47,505 nt of DNA from an uncultured Saprospirales bacterium. Its GTDB lineage: Bacteria; Bacteroidota; Bacteroidia; Chitinophagales; Saprospiraceae. The translations under genes were made by a program, and so were the position numbers. Shown here piece by piece: positions 32,270-40,362 of the stretch; the first letter of the stretch is position 1, and each line of letters starts with the position of its first letter. The stretch is from the NCBI GenBank assembly GCA_937926355.1, contig CALAZP010000032.1, forward strand, positions 1 to 47,505, in the 5' to 3' direction. The notes beneath the pieces are model-generated. The model saw only the letters and a program-made list of their open reading frames with translations, was not told the origin of the DNA and ran no database searches.

Positions 32270-32540
32270 AATACCTAAAAGTGGAGAAATACTGGAACAA
32301 ACAAAATCCATTAAAAAAATCCATATCAATCAACACAATATTAGATCAAATAAATCCTCGGGGACAGATCTCCCAGTGGTTACCATAAAAGTTGGTAAAA
32401 AGAATTACTATTGTAATGCAATAGAGATTATGGGTCCTTCGAAACTAATCTACTGTGGATCTGGGGATCAAAAGCCACTTCTTAGCTGTGGGGCTAGAGT
32501 AGTAATGGAGACCAAAGAAAAAATTAAAATAATAAGATAA
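32262..32540 (+). CDS. Hypothetical protein, 92 aa
   Basis: Basic, beta-rich protein with LPVVTIKVGKKNYYCNAIEI in the middle, compatible with a small SH3/OB-like barrel. No family recognised. Confidence 0.55.
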   Translation: MIEIPKSGEILEQTKSIKKIHINQHNIRSNKSSGTDLPVVTIKVGKKNYYCNAIEIMGPSKLIYCGSGDQKPLLSCGARVVMETKEKIKIIR

Positions 32541-32575
32541 CAATGATTGATTTTCCGATATTGGCCTACTTTTTA

Positions 32576-32707
32576 ATGTGGGGATTTGTAGCTCTGGTAG
32601 TTATCATGAAAGTATTCAAGTGGGGCTACGAGAAAGAACAGAAGGGAGAAAGAACTGATTTTTTGGGCAGACCAAATAACCACCCATCAAAGGAAGACAT
32701 GGACTAA
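32576..32707 (+). CDS. Small single-pass membrane protein, about 43 aa
   Basis: ATG to TAA encodes a hydrophobic helix (MWGFVALVVIMKVFKWGYEK) and a hydrophilic tail. Position between two tight genes supports it; it could be a small envelope or lysis-related peptide. Confidence 0.45.
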   Translation: MWGFVALVVIMKVFKWGYEKEQKGERTDFLGRPNNHPSKEDMD

Positions 32708-32717
32708 ATCGCAAAAT

Positions 32718-33077
32718 ATGCCAAAAAAGAAAATAACAAAACCCATACTGGTAGTTAGATTCCCACTTGGATCTATCGATTCGAGAAAAGTGGAGGAAAT
32801 AGCTTTTGAAGATTTGCAAAAGAAAATGGACGACTACCATGTGGTGGGGCTTCGAGATAATTCTGTGGATAGAATTGAATTTGAGTGCTACAACTCACCA
32901 CACACCGAAATAGAATTCGAAGATCTCCGGGAAAGGATTTTAGAGGCTGTTAGAATAGCAAGGGACAAGGAAACTGCGGAAAAGAATCTTAGGGAAAAGG
33001 CTCTTTCTGAGATGATGCGGTTGGATCAAGAAATGGGACTTTATGACGACGATGGGAACAAAAGAATATCTTTCTAA
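32718..33077 (+). CDS. Hypothetical protein, 119 aa
   Basis: An N-terminal beta-alpha-beta part (KPILVVRFPLGSIDS, YHVVGLRDNSV) and a C-terminal charged helix of about 40 residues. No family recognised. It precedes the peptidase gene. Confidence 0.6.
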   Translation: MPKKKITKPILVVRFPLGSIDSRKVEEIAFEDLQKKMDDYHVVGLRDNSVDRIEFECYNSPHTEIEFEDLRERILEAVRIARDKETAEKNLREKALSEMMRLDQEMGLYDDDGNKRISF

Positions 33078-33114
33078 TAGAATGCCAGATACACAAACTA
33101 AATAATCAGATAAA

Positions 33115-34203
33115 ATGAAAGATCAAATTGCAGAAAGACCGTTTATTTACAGATATCTAGATGCTTACTCTCCGGTTGCTCAAGAAACAGAGGGACAAAA
33201 AATTTGGATAGATGAGGTTAAAAAATACTCCGACGAGGTTTACGTAGATCCGTATGGCACCGCGGTGGCTAAGATCTTTTCAAGGAATGAAAATGGAACG
33301 ATGAATCCGGACGTCCCAACGGTAGTGATTGAAGCACATTGTGATGAGATTGCTTGGATCGTAACACATATTGAAAAAGAGGGATATATCAGGGTTAAGC
33401 GTCACGGTGGATCTGATAATATGATTGCCCCATCTAAGGATGTTGTTATTCACACCCACACAGGGAGGAAAATACCTGGAGTTTTTGGATGGCCAGCTAT
33501 TCACACTAGAAAGGAGTATGTTGAAAAAGGACCAGATCAGCACGAGCTTTGGATTGATGCTGGGATGGAAAGTAAAGAAGATGCCATTTCTGCTGAGATC
33601 GAAGTTGGATGTCTTGTTACTTTCAACGATCCTCTTAGAGAAATTGGGGATTACTGGGTTGGAAGATCATTGGACAACAAGATAGGAGGCTACATTATTG
33701 CTCAGGTAGCTCAACATCTACACAACAGCAAAACCAGTCTTCCTTTTAATCTGATGGTAGTTAATTCAGTCCAGGAGGAAGTTGGCTTATATGGTGCAAA
33801 AATGATTGCCAAAAAGCTGGAGGCAGATCTTGCTTTGGTGCACGACGTTTGCCACAACACAAACACTCCAAGAATCGACAAAGCAAAAGATGGGGATATA
33901 AAGGGTGGAGACGGGCCATGCATAGAATACACTGCACAGAACCACCGCAAGGTGAATGCAAAACTGAGGGAAGTAGCGGCTGAAAATGATATCCCCCTCC
34001 AATTGACAGTGGGATCCTATGGTAATGATACAATGGCATTTTTTCTTGAGAGTATACCTACCGCTATTCTTGCTACTCCTTTAAAGTACATGCATACTAC
34101 TGTTGAGATGGCACACAAAAAAGACGTTGAAAATGCCATTAATCTTTATCTAGAATTCCTGAAAAGTCTAAATCCTGAATTCTTTGAAAGTTTGAGAAAC
34201 TAA
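33115..34203 (+). CDS. M42 family aminopeptidase (glutamyl/tetrahedral aminopeptidase-like)
   Basis: Cobalt- or zinc-dependent exopeptidase. Metal ligands are visible in order: His in EAHCDE, Asp in GRSLDNKIGG, Glu-Glu in QEEVGLYGA, Asp in LVHDV and His in YMHTTVE. 362 aa, the family norm. M42 enzymes usually form dodecamers and trim peptides. In a phage it may recycle amino acids or process virion proteins; a role is not shown by context. Confidence 0.93.
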   Translation: MKDQIAERPFIYRYLDAYSPVAQETEGQKIWIDEVKKYSDEVYVDPYGTAVAKIFSRNENGTMNPDVPTVVIEAHCDEIAWIVTHIEKEGYIRVKRHGGSDNMIAPSKDVVIHTHTGRKIPGVFGWPAIHTRKEYVEKGPDQHELWIDAGMESKEDAISAEIEVGCLVTFNDPLREIGDYWVGRSLDNKIGGYIIAQVAQHLHNSKTSLPFNLMVVNSVQEEVGLYGAKMIAKKLEADLALVHDVCHNTNTPRIDKAKDGDIKGGDGPCIEYTAQNHRKVNAKLREVAAENDIPLQLTVGSYGNDTMAFFLESIPTAILATPLKYMHTTVEMAHKKDVENAINLYLEFLKSLNPEFFESLRN

Positions 34204-34238
34204 ACAACAGCTTTCTTCTAGAATTTTCAAATTCTAAA

Positions 34239-34619
34239 ATGGAAAAAATTTACCAACAGGTTGCAAAGGATATTCTTGGGTATCCTGGAAAAATGATATC
34301 CGGAAGTAAGAGCTTTTATAGGGAAAAATTTCCAGACCACGTGGTAGTTTTTAATTCAAACATATTTGTAGGGAAAACCAAAATATGGTTTGGGGATTTG
34401 GATATTACTGAATCAATAGATAATTTAAAAGACCTTGCTCTTTCTCTAGGAGAAAAGGTATACATTCTTTTCGAATATGATGGAAGATTTGATAAAGAGA
34501 AAAATCCCTCATTAGATAACGCTGTTATTACAATAGGGGAACATGGTGAGGTTTCGCTACATGAAAATCTACAAGAGTCGATAGATAAAGGAAAACTAAA
34601 ACTAAAATGGCAAGCGTAG
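34239..34619 (+). CDS. Hypothetical protein, 126 aa
   Basis: Alpha/beta protein with VVVFNSNIFVGKTKIWFGDLDIT and VYILFEYDGRF. It has the look of a nucleotide- or metal-binding small domain but no known motif. It overlaps the next tiny gene by 13 bases. Confidence 0.6.
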   Translation: MEKIYQQVAKDILGYPGKMISGSKSFYREKFPDHVVVFNSNIFVGKTKIWFGDLDITESIDNLKDLALSLGEKVYILFEYDGRFDKEKNPSLDNAVITIGEHGEVSLHENLQESIDKGKLKLKWQA

Positions 34620-34747
34620 ATAACGAAAGGCTTAAAGAGCTACTCAAGGTCAACAGAATGGTTTATCCAACTCATAGAGAAGGTAGTCTGGAAGACGATA
34701 AACTGTATATCTATAGTGATAATAGTTGGGCCTATTTAAAGGATTGA
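34607..34747 (+). CDS. Hypothetical 46-aa protein
   Basis: ATG to TGA, 46 residues (MASVDNERLKELLKVN...). It starts inside the preceding gene and ends 13 bases before the next. Acceptable by coding layout only. Confidence 0.45.
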   Translation: MASVDNERLKELLKVNRMVYPTHREGSLEDDKLYIYSDNSWAYLKD

Positions 34748-34760
34748 AAAAAGATTTCCC

Positions 34761-35468
34761 ATGATACAAAATAACTACACTCAAAGAAACCTGCTGGAGC
34801 CAATTGATGGATTCCCAGATTTGTCAAGGAAAAGAAATTTAGCTTCCATTGTTGCAGTTTCAGACCATTATATTGATTACGCTTTAAAATACCTTCACAA
34901 GCTTTCCTCGTGGGACGTTTGTATCTTAACCGACAAACCAGAAAGGTTTGAGGGATTTTTCTATGTCGAAAAATATAACAACTCAGTTTTTAGTTTAGGA
35001 GATAAGATCATATTTTCACTTAGAATGTCAATGAAGTTTAAATCTGGTATTACCCACATAGATGCAGATGAACTTGATGCCATAAGTGAGGATTTTATAA
35101 ACAAGAGGCACACATACGAAAACTTTGTATGCATGAGCTACGCTAAGATCTGTCGTACGATAAGATATGACAGGCTATTGGGTAAGATGTTAGCTGAGCA
35201 TTTAGATCTTTTGGGTTTGCCAGAAGGGGAGTTTCTTTATGTAATAAACGAGAAGGTGTATTATGTTCCTTATACTGATAAGCTACCGGAAATGATATAC
35301 TATAACGAGATAATTAAACCCTCCGTCGACCATGCTGCTATGTGGCAAGGGAATAGAAGGCAAATAACCGGTGAGGGTGAGGGAGCTTCGTTGGCAATAT
35401 CTCTTTACAGGGTTGGAATAGAAGTAGAATTTTACGACGTAAGACCTTTACCTAAGGATAGGGAATAA
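34761..35468 (+). CDS. Glycosyltransferase-like protein
   Basis: The block GITHIDADELDAI has the D-x-D-type acidic motif and the N-terminal LASIVAVSDHYIDYALKYLHKL, then WDVCILTDKPERF, resembles nucleotide-sugar GT-A folds of small phage transferases. 235 aa, soluble. The donor and acceptor are unknown. Confidence 0.55.
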   Translation: MIQNNYTQRNLLEPIDGFPDLSRKRNLASIVAVSDHYIDYALKYLHKLSSWDVCILTDKPERFEGFFYVEKYNNSVFSLGDKIIFSLRMSMKFKSGITHIDADELDAISEDFINKRHTYENFVCMSYAKICRTIRYDRLLGKMLAEHLDLLGLPEGEFLYVINEKVYYVPYTDKLPEMIYYNEIIKPSVDHAAMWQGNRRQITGEGEGASLAISLYRVGIEVEFYDVRPLPKDRE

Positions 35469-35484
35469 TAAACACCTAATCATA

Positions 35485-35913
35485 ATGTCTTCTTCTATTT
35501 GTGACATATGCTCTAATAAATGCTTCGGTATAGACGGGTATGATGGAAGCTGCTGCTCGATAGAAAACCGAGATTACATAATAGGGAAAATAACGGACAC
35601 TGGTGAATTTCTGGAAAGGCTTCAAAATCATCTTGGGAGAAGCATTAGATACGAGGATGTTTTTATAGATTTTGAAGCTGGAAAACAAATTTTTCCAGAT
35701 AAGGAAAGCTGGCAGAATCCAAAAAATTATCCTGCATTAAGGGTTAACTTTAATGATCCAAAACTTCCTTGCATATTTTACAATACCTCTCTGAAATTCT
35801 GTACAGTTCATGAGATAAGACCACAAACCTGTCAAGATTATTTCTGTGATTTCCTGAGTGATGTAATAGAACCAAAAACAGGAAAGGACTTGGAAGACAC
35901 ATTTAAAATATAA
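35485..35913 (+). CDS. YkgJ-like Cys-cluster protein
   Basis: Contains the metal or iron-sulfur Cys pattern of YkgJ proteins: CDICSNKC, CC a little later, PCIFYN, FCTVHEIRPQTCQDYFC. These bind zinc or a cluster; the biochemical role is unknown. 142 aa, overlaps the next start by one base. Confidence 0.75.
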   Translation: MSSSICDICSNKCFGIDGYDGSCCSIENRDYIIGKITDTGEFLERLQNHLGRSIRYEDVFIDFEAGKQIFPDKESWQNPKNYPALRVNFNDPKLPCIFYNTSLKFCTVHEIRPQTCQDYFCDFLSDVIEPKTGKDLEDTFKI

Positions 35914-36098
35914 TGAAACAAGAAGTACTTGACAAACTAAAAGACTTCATCGATGCATTTGAAACTGAGTATGGTGATGTTGAAGGATTTGAAATAAGTT
36001 TGAAACATCCTATTGTGGATGGTGAACGACAAGGTTATGCAGACATCAAAGAGTTTATAGTAAGGAGAATTGTAAGAGAAGAAATTAAGATAGAATGA
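35913..36098 (+). CDS. Hypothetical protein, 61 aa
   Basis: Acidic helical start and a basic tail. Overlaps its neighbours by one and four bases, so it is translationally coupled. No family recognised. Confidence 0.55.
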   Translation: MKQEVLDKLKDFIDAFETEYGDVEGFEISLKHPIVDGERQGYADIKEFIVRRIVREEIKIE

Positions 36099-36706
36099 AA
36101 GTAATATTCCTAGATAACGACGGCGTAATTTGTCTCTCAAGCAATTGGGGAAGCAGGTACAAAAAACAAAAGAAGTTTTTTACCGAGGATAACCCTCGCA
36201 AGGGATTTGGTGATAATGGACCTGTTGAAGTTCGTTTTGACAACTTTGATAAGAAGGCGGTCGAGGTACTTAACTCAATTTTAGAGGAAACTAGTGCTGA
36301 GATAGTGGTTAGTTCGGATTGGAGGTTTCATGCCAGCCTAGAAGAACTAGGCGATTACTACGAGTCTCAGGGTATTATTAAGCGACCAATTAGTGTTACT
36401 GAAAAGTTCCACTATACCGATTGGGTAGAAGAGGGATTCATTAAGCCCCATGGCGAATTTCCATGGAGCCGTAACGAAGACCTTGAACAACAGCGACACT
36501 TTGAAATTAAAAGATGGTTGAGGGACCACCCGGAAGTTACCCATTGGGTCGCAATTGACGACTTACATATGGGAATTCATGTTGAAGCAAGTAGCTATGG
36601 TCCATTTGACAGAGAATGGGGCCTTGAAAATTTTGTTTGGACCCCTCGACAAAATGAAGGCATCAAGCAATCTGGAGTAAAGGATAAAATACTTTCATTT
36701 CTCTAA
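36095..36706 (+). CDS. HAD-superfamily phosphatase-like protein
   Basis: Motif I is FLDNDGVI (Asp7 nucleophile, Asp9), motif II IVVSSDWR, and motif IV IDDLHM. The overall pattern resembles the HAD domain found in phage nucleic-acid end-healing proteins, but the substrate is not known. 203 aa. Its nucleotide composition is a little less A/T-rich than neighbours. Confidence 0.8.
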   Translation: MKVIFLDNDGVICLSSNWGSRYKKQKKFFTEDNPRKGFGDNGPVEVRFDNFDKKAVEVLNSILEETSAEIVVSSDWRFHASLEELGDYYESQGIIKRPISVTEKFHYTDWVEEGFIKPHGEFPWSRNEDLEQQRHFEIKRWLRDHPEVTHWVAIDDLHMGIHVEASSYGPFDREWGLENFVWTPRQNEGIKQSGVKDKILSFL

Positions 36707-36707
36707 A

Positions 36708-36714
36708 TATATAG
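36708..36714 (+). promoter_or_regulatory. TATATAG late-promoter-like box
   Basis: Follows the HAD stop by one base and lies four bases before the next ATG. Confidence 0.35.
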
Positions 36715-36718
36715 AGTT

Positions 36719-37144
36719 ATGAAACACCTCTCTTTATATGAATCTTTTAGGACCGGCAAACGGTGGATGGCCTCGAATTGGCCTAAAAAGGGTCATTATA
36801 GGGGTGTAAGGTTCTTAAGGGAATTATATCCCACAGAGGATGCAAAAGAGATTACTGACCTCATTAGAAAGTACAGAGACGAAAAGGGTTGGTTCTCTTC
36901 TGAAAAATACAACCCGGACAACCCAGATTTTAGAGTACCAATGAATGTTTATTGGTACGAAATAATGAGGCCCGACGGAAAAAATGAAATCATCTTCTTT
37001 GATGACTTTGATAATGATCACGGGAAATATTCTTACGAGGGATTTATGACTGCTGAAACCCTGGATGGCAAATACGAATTTACGGTAAGTGCTATTAATA
37101 CTGGAGACGGATATGAATTAGACCTAGATACCCTCGATTGGTAA
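36719..37144 (+). CDS. Hypothetical protein, leader-like N-terminus
   Basis: The start MKHLSLYESF matches the putative capsid-targeting leader of 3921 at Leu4, Leu6, Tyr7, Glu8 and Phe10 but lacks the [IL]-x-E cut site. The rest is aromatic-rich with acidic C-terminus. No known family. Confidence 0.55.
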   Translation: MKHLSLYESFRTGKRWMASNWPKKGHYRGVRFLRELYPTEDAKEITDLIRKYRDEKGWFSSEKYNPDNPDFRVPMNVYWYEIMRPDGKNEIIFFDDFDNDHGKYSYEGFMTAETLDGKYEFTVSAINTGDGYELDLDTLDW

Positions 37145-37228
37145 ACGCCAATATCTTTCCTAATTATATTTGAAATAAACAATAGACAAAAGTCTATAGC
37201 ATTCATCCTAATAAAATAAAGAATTCAC

Positions 37229-37660
37229 ATGGGAAAAATAGAGGAATCCTCTGGGGTTGCTATTGTTTGCGATGGCAAACTTCTACTCTGTCATAGCACA
37301 AATAGCAGATGGTTCGGAACGTATATGCCACCCAAAGGTCACATTGAAAAGGACGAAAGTGAAGTAGAAGCAGCCTGTAGAGAAACATACGAAGAGGTTG
37401 GCGTCAAAATTTTACCCCACCAGCTAGGAAAAAAACACACCATTCACTACACCAGGGGCAAGAAGGTTTTTAAAACTGTTTATATTTTTGAATGTTATAT
37501 TGACTCTTTGGAGGAGATTGGTTTAAAAAATGAGATTCTCCCACAGTCGATGCTTCAGCTTAACGAGATAAACGACGCCAAGTTTATGGATTACGAAGAA
37601 GCATCTGTGAGGATTTTACCAAGATACAAGGATTTACTGGATAGTGTCATTAAAAAATAA
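37229..37660 (+). CDS. Nudix hydrolase
   Basis: The Nudix box G-x5-E-x7-RE-x2-EE-x-G is seen as GHIEKDESEVEAACRETYEEVG. Hydrolyses nucleoside diphosphates linked to another group. 143 aa; the N-terminal SSGVAIVCDGKLLL strand is typical. It is six bases upstream of the cupin gene; the two may act on nucleotide sugars or damaged nucleotides. Confidence 0.92.
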   Translation: MGKIEESSGVAIVCDGKLLLCHSTNSRWFGTYMPPKGHIEKDESEVEAACRETYEEVGVKILPHQLGKKHTIHYTRGKKVFKTVYIFECYIDSLEEIGLKNEILPQSMLQLNEINDAKFMDYEEASVRILPRYKDLLDSVIKK

Positions 37661-37666
37661 ATAGTC

Positions 37667-38053
37667 ATGGAGAAACCAAAAGTAATTAACGCTAAAGAGT
37701 GTCCAGAGTGCAATGTACCAAAGGGGTGGGGACACGAGATTATATTTGAAAACAACGAGCTCTATTGTGGAAAGCTTCTCTGCTTTAAGAAGGGCGCTAA
37801 GTTTTCGATGCACTACCATATGATTAAAGATGAAACATGGTATGTCCAAGAGGGATCTTTCATCTATAGATGGATTGATACTGAAACAGCAGAGGTAAAC
37901 GAGCAGACTCTTAGGGTAGGAGATTCCGTAAGACAAAGACCCGGGCAGCCCCACCAACTAGAAGCTCTGGAGGATGGTGTTGTTTATGAGGTATCGACAG
38001 AACATTTCGATTACGATTCTTACAGAGTTTGGAGAGGGGATTCTCAACAATGA
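37667..38053 (+). CDS. Cupin protein (mannose-6-phosphate isomerase-type)
   Basis: The first cupin motif is FSMHYHMIKDETWYVQEGSF and the second GDSVRQRPGQPHQLEA, with the His and Glu that bind a divalent metal. Such small cupins include sugar isomerases and epimerases. 128 aa. It overlaps methylglyoxal synthase by four bases. Confidence 0.82.
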   Translation: MEKPKVINAKECPECNVPKGWGHEIIFENNELYCGKLLCFKKGAKFSMHYHMIKDETWYVQEGSFIYRWIDTETAEVNEQTLRVGDSVRQRPGQPHQLEALEDGVVYEVSTEHFDYDSYRVWRGDSQQ

Positions 38054-38412
38054 AGGTAGCTGTTATTGCACACGACGGTAAAAAAGCCTCGATGGTTTCT
38101 TTTATCATGCACAATATAGAATTCTTTAAAAGGAAAGATGTTGAAATAGTGGCAACTGGAACCACAGGAACCCATGTTGAGCAGGCTGGACTTAATGTGA
38201 GAAAGCTGCTTTCTGGTCCACATGGAGGGGATGCTCAAATTGCTGCTATGTCATCCGTGGGTGAAATAGATCTTGTCATATTTTTTAGAGATCCTCTTGG
38301 GAAACATCCACACGAACCAGATGTACAAATGCTAATGAGAGTGTGTGATTATCACAACATACCATTGGCAACAAATTATTCTACTGCTAAAAGACTAATT
38401 AAAACTTTTTAA
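38050..38412 (+). CDS. mgsA: Methylglyoxal synthase
   Basis: Converts dihydroxyacetone phosphate to methylglyoxal and phosphate. The family pattern is clear: VAVIAHDGKK, ATGTTGTH, SGPHGGDAQIAA, FFRDPLGKHPHEPD and LATNYSTA, including the two Asp of GGD and FRDP. The ATG at 38050 (in an ATGA overlap) is used; an upstream in-frame ATG would add seven residues. 120 aa, slightly shorter than the 150-aa bacterial enzyme. A phage copy is unusual. Confidence 0.92.
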   Translation: MKVAVIAHDGKKASMVSFIMHNIEFFKRKDVEIVATGTTGTHVEQAGLNVRKLLSGPHGGDAQIAAMSSVGEIDLVIFFRDPLGKHPHEPDVQMLMRVCDYHNIPLATNYSTAKRLIKTF

Positions 38413-38426
38413 TAACCCATAAAACC

Positions 38427-38684
38427 ATGAACCTTAATAAATCTAAAGAGGAAGAAATCATGAAACTCCTAAAAGAGAGACACATGATGTATGCTGACAT
38501 TAAGCCCGAGAGAGCCCAGAGGGATCCTTACTGGATGTACAATAGCCCATTAAGTGGTAGAGAGTATAATGAATGGGTTGAATTTGGGGTTAATACCATT
38601 GTTTCAGTGTTAGGAGTAGATAGAAGGCAAGCTGAAATGGAAATGTCTTGGGTGGAGTCCAAATATGGGATGAAAACCAAATAA
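38427..38684 (+). CDS. Hypothetical protein, 85 aa
   Basis: Helical charged protein with WMYNSPLSGREYNEW in the centre. No family recognised. Three bases separate it from a broken carbamoyltransferase gene. Confidence 0.6.
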   Translation: MNLNKSKEEEIMKLLKERHMMYADIKPERAQRDPYWMYNSPLSGREYNEWVEFGVNTIVSVLGVDRRQAEMEMSWVESKYGMKTK

Positions 38685-38687
38685 TAT

Positions 38688-39087
38688 ATGATCTCCCTTG
38701 GAATATCAGTAGGTCACGATATGGGAGCCGTCTTAATTAAAGATGGTGAGATTTTGGTGGGTATATCAGAGGAAAGAATTACCCGGATAAAATCTTATGG
38801 TGCCAATAACCACCAAGGTAAAAGAAGAATGGAGAAATAAGATACCTGGGGTTACTCATATCGATCACACCTCAAGATACCAGTCGGTAACAAGGGAAAT
38901 GAACGAAAAGTATCATTCGCTAATTTCTAAGTTTTATGACAAGACCGGAATCCCACTTCTTTTGAACACATCTTTTAATGGCAAGGGAGAGCCCGTTGTA
39001 GAAACCCCATATGATGCTATCAATAGTTTTTACCGGAATAATATCCACATTCTTGTCATAAATAACATCGTAATTCAGAGGAGATAG
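38688..39087 (+). pseudogene. Carbamoyltransferase remnant with internal deletion and frameshift
   Basis: The N-terminal piece (38688-38840) starts MISLGISVGHDMGAVLIKD and continues EILVGISEERITRIKS, the start of NodU/CmcH-type carbamoyltransferases. A second frame (38797-39087) gives TKVKEEWRNKIPGVTHIDH and the family C-terminus GIPLLLNTSFNGKGEP. Full proteins have roughly 550 residues; the middle 350-400 are missing and the two frames differ by one base. A deletion near 38795-38800 explains this. Confidence 0.8.
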
Positions 39088-39097
39088 TTTCTATTTT

Positions 39098-39106
39098 AAT
39101 ATATAG
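39098..39106 (+). promoter_or_regulatory. AATATATAG late-promoter-like box
   Basis: Sixteen bases ahead of the exported nuclease gene. Confidence 0.4.
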
Positions 39107-39122
39107 AGGAAAAAAATTTAAG

Positions 39123-39707
39123 ATGAGAAAAATTTTATTCCTTTTACTATTAATCCCAACTCTGTCTTTTGCACAAAGGGAAAAAGTAAGGATTGATGCA
39201 GGAATATACACAGTGATGTATTCGGAGGTTTTACAGCAACCACTTTCAGTGCAATACAAAGTACTTTGTCCTGATGGAAGCGCATCTAGGAAAGGCATGG
39301 ACTTTTATAAGAATGACTCAATTATCACCTCTGACAATGAAGACTATAAATCCAATGTTTGGGATAAGGGACATATGGCTCCGGCTGCCGATTTTAATTG
39401 CACTAAAAAAATGCTGAGACAAACATTTTCATATTTAAATTGTGCTTTACAACACCAGGATCTGAACAGGGGGCTTTGGAGACTATTGGAGGCTTATGAA
39501 AGAGACCTTGCAAATGAGGGCGAAGTTTTTGTAACCATTAAAGTACACTATGAAAATGCAGAGGTTTTACCAACAGGAGCAACAGTTCCTTCCGGGTTTA
39601 CCAAGAAAATTTTTTATAATGGAGAACTTTTGGAGTGCTATTATTTTCCAAATTCCAAGCCTGATAAAAAATCATTCAAAGATTATAAGCTTTCGTCCTG
39701 CGAATAA
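39123..39707 (+). CDS. Exported DNA/RNA non-specific endonuclease (NUC family)
   Basis: MRKILFLLLLIPTLSFA is a Sec signal peptide with a likely cut before Gln18, so the mature enzyme should sit in the periplasm. The ββα-metal core reads VWDKGHMAPAADF (Asp81-His84 region) and FSYLNCALQHQDLNRGLW with the metal-binding Asn, matching Serratia/EndoG nucleases, in a short version of 194 aa. A phage could use it to break down host DNA at the end of infection or to attack incoming phage DNA. A terminator follows. Confidence 0.85.
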   Translation: MRKILFLLLLIPTLSFAQREKVRIDAGIYTVMYSEVLQQPLSVQYKVLCPDGSASRKGMDFYKNDSIITSDNEDYKSNVWDKGHMAPAADFNCTKKMLRQTFSYLNCALQHQDLNRGLWRLLEAYERDLANEGEVFVTIKVHYENAEVLPTGATVPSGFTKKIFYNGELLECYYFPNSKPDKKSFKDYKLSSCE

Positions 39708-39730
39708 TTAGGAAAAGCTGAAATATTAAA

Positions 39731-39766
39731 GCAAGTTTGTTCTATAAAAACAAACTTGCTTTTTTT
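39731..39766 (+). terminator. Intrinsic terminator
   Basis: GCAAGTTTGT and ACAAACTTGC pair, followed by seven T. Confidence 0.93.
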
Positions 39767-40303
39767 ATGGAGGAAACTTTAATCTGTGATAGACTTGTTC
39801 AATTAATAGATCCAGTAAAATTTAGATCCGGGTGTTTAGAATATGGAGCATCAGATGATTATTCTTTTGAAAACCATCTTTTTGAATATGAGAACAGAAA
39901 CTGGAAGGTCCTTTGTTTGCAACCGGACGAAAATAAATTCAACAACTTAAGGATGTATAGAAGACTAGCAAAACTTATTGATTGTGAAAGGGAAGATGGA
40001 ATTACCCTTGATGGATTTATAAAAAGGACCAATGTCCAAGAGATAAAAATACTCCTTATAAAAAACACAAAATACCCATCGAGGGTACTGTCTGGATTTG
40101 ACCTCTCGAAACATAATACTGAAATAGTTTGTGTACAGCACCCACACTATTCTGAGAAAAGGTCCGTAGAGAATATTCTTAAAAACAATGGCTTTGAACA
40201 TTTTGAGCGTGTTGCTGTTTCTGATTTCTATGTTAAACCGGGTGAAATGTTTTCCGGGGAGCTAAAAGAGAAATCACATAATGAAAATTTATTTGAGGTT
40301 TGA
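39767..40303 (+). CDS. FkbM-like methyltransferase (diverged)
   Basis: The ATG at 39767 is chosen; the frame is open further upstream but runs into the terminator. EYGASDDYSFENHLF takes the place of the SAM-binding E-x-GA motif and WKVLCLQPDENKF the acidic second strand of FkbM enzymes; the catalytic acidic loop is weak. 178 aa. It may be an inactive or altered relative. Confidence 0.45.
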   Translation: MEETLICDRLVQLIDPVKFRSGCLEYGASDDYSFENHLFEYENRNWKVLCLQPDENKFNNLRMYRRLAKLIDCEREDGITLDGFIKRTNVQEIKILLIKNTKYPSRVLSGFDLSKHNTEIVCVQHPHYSEKRSVENILKNNGFEHFERVAVSDFYVKPGEMFSGELKEKSHNENLFEV

Positions 40304-40362
40304 TCCAAAAAAGGAAACCTATAAAAGCCCAAAGAGTAAGAAACGAATATAAAATTTAGTTA

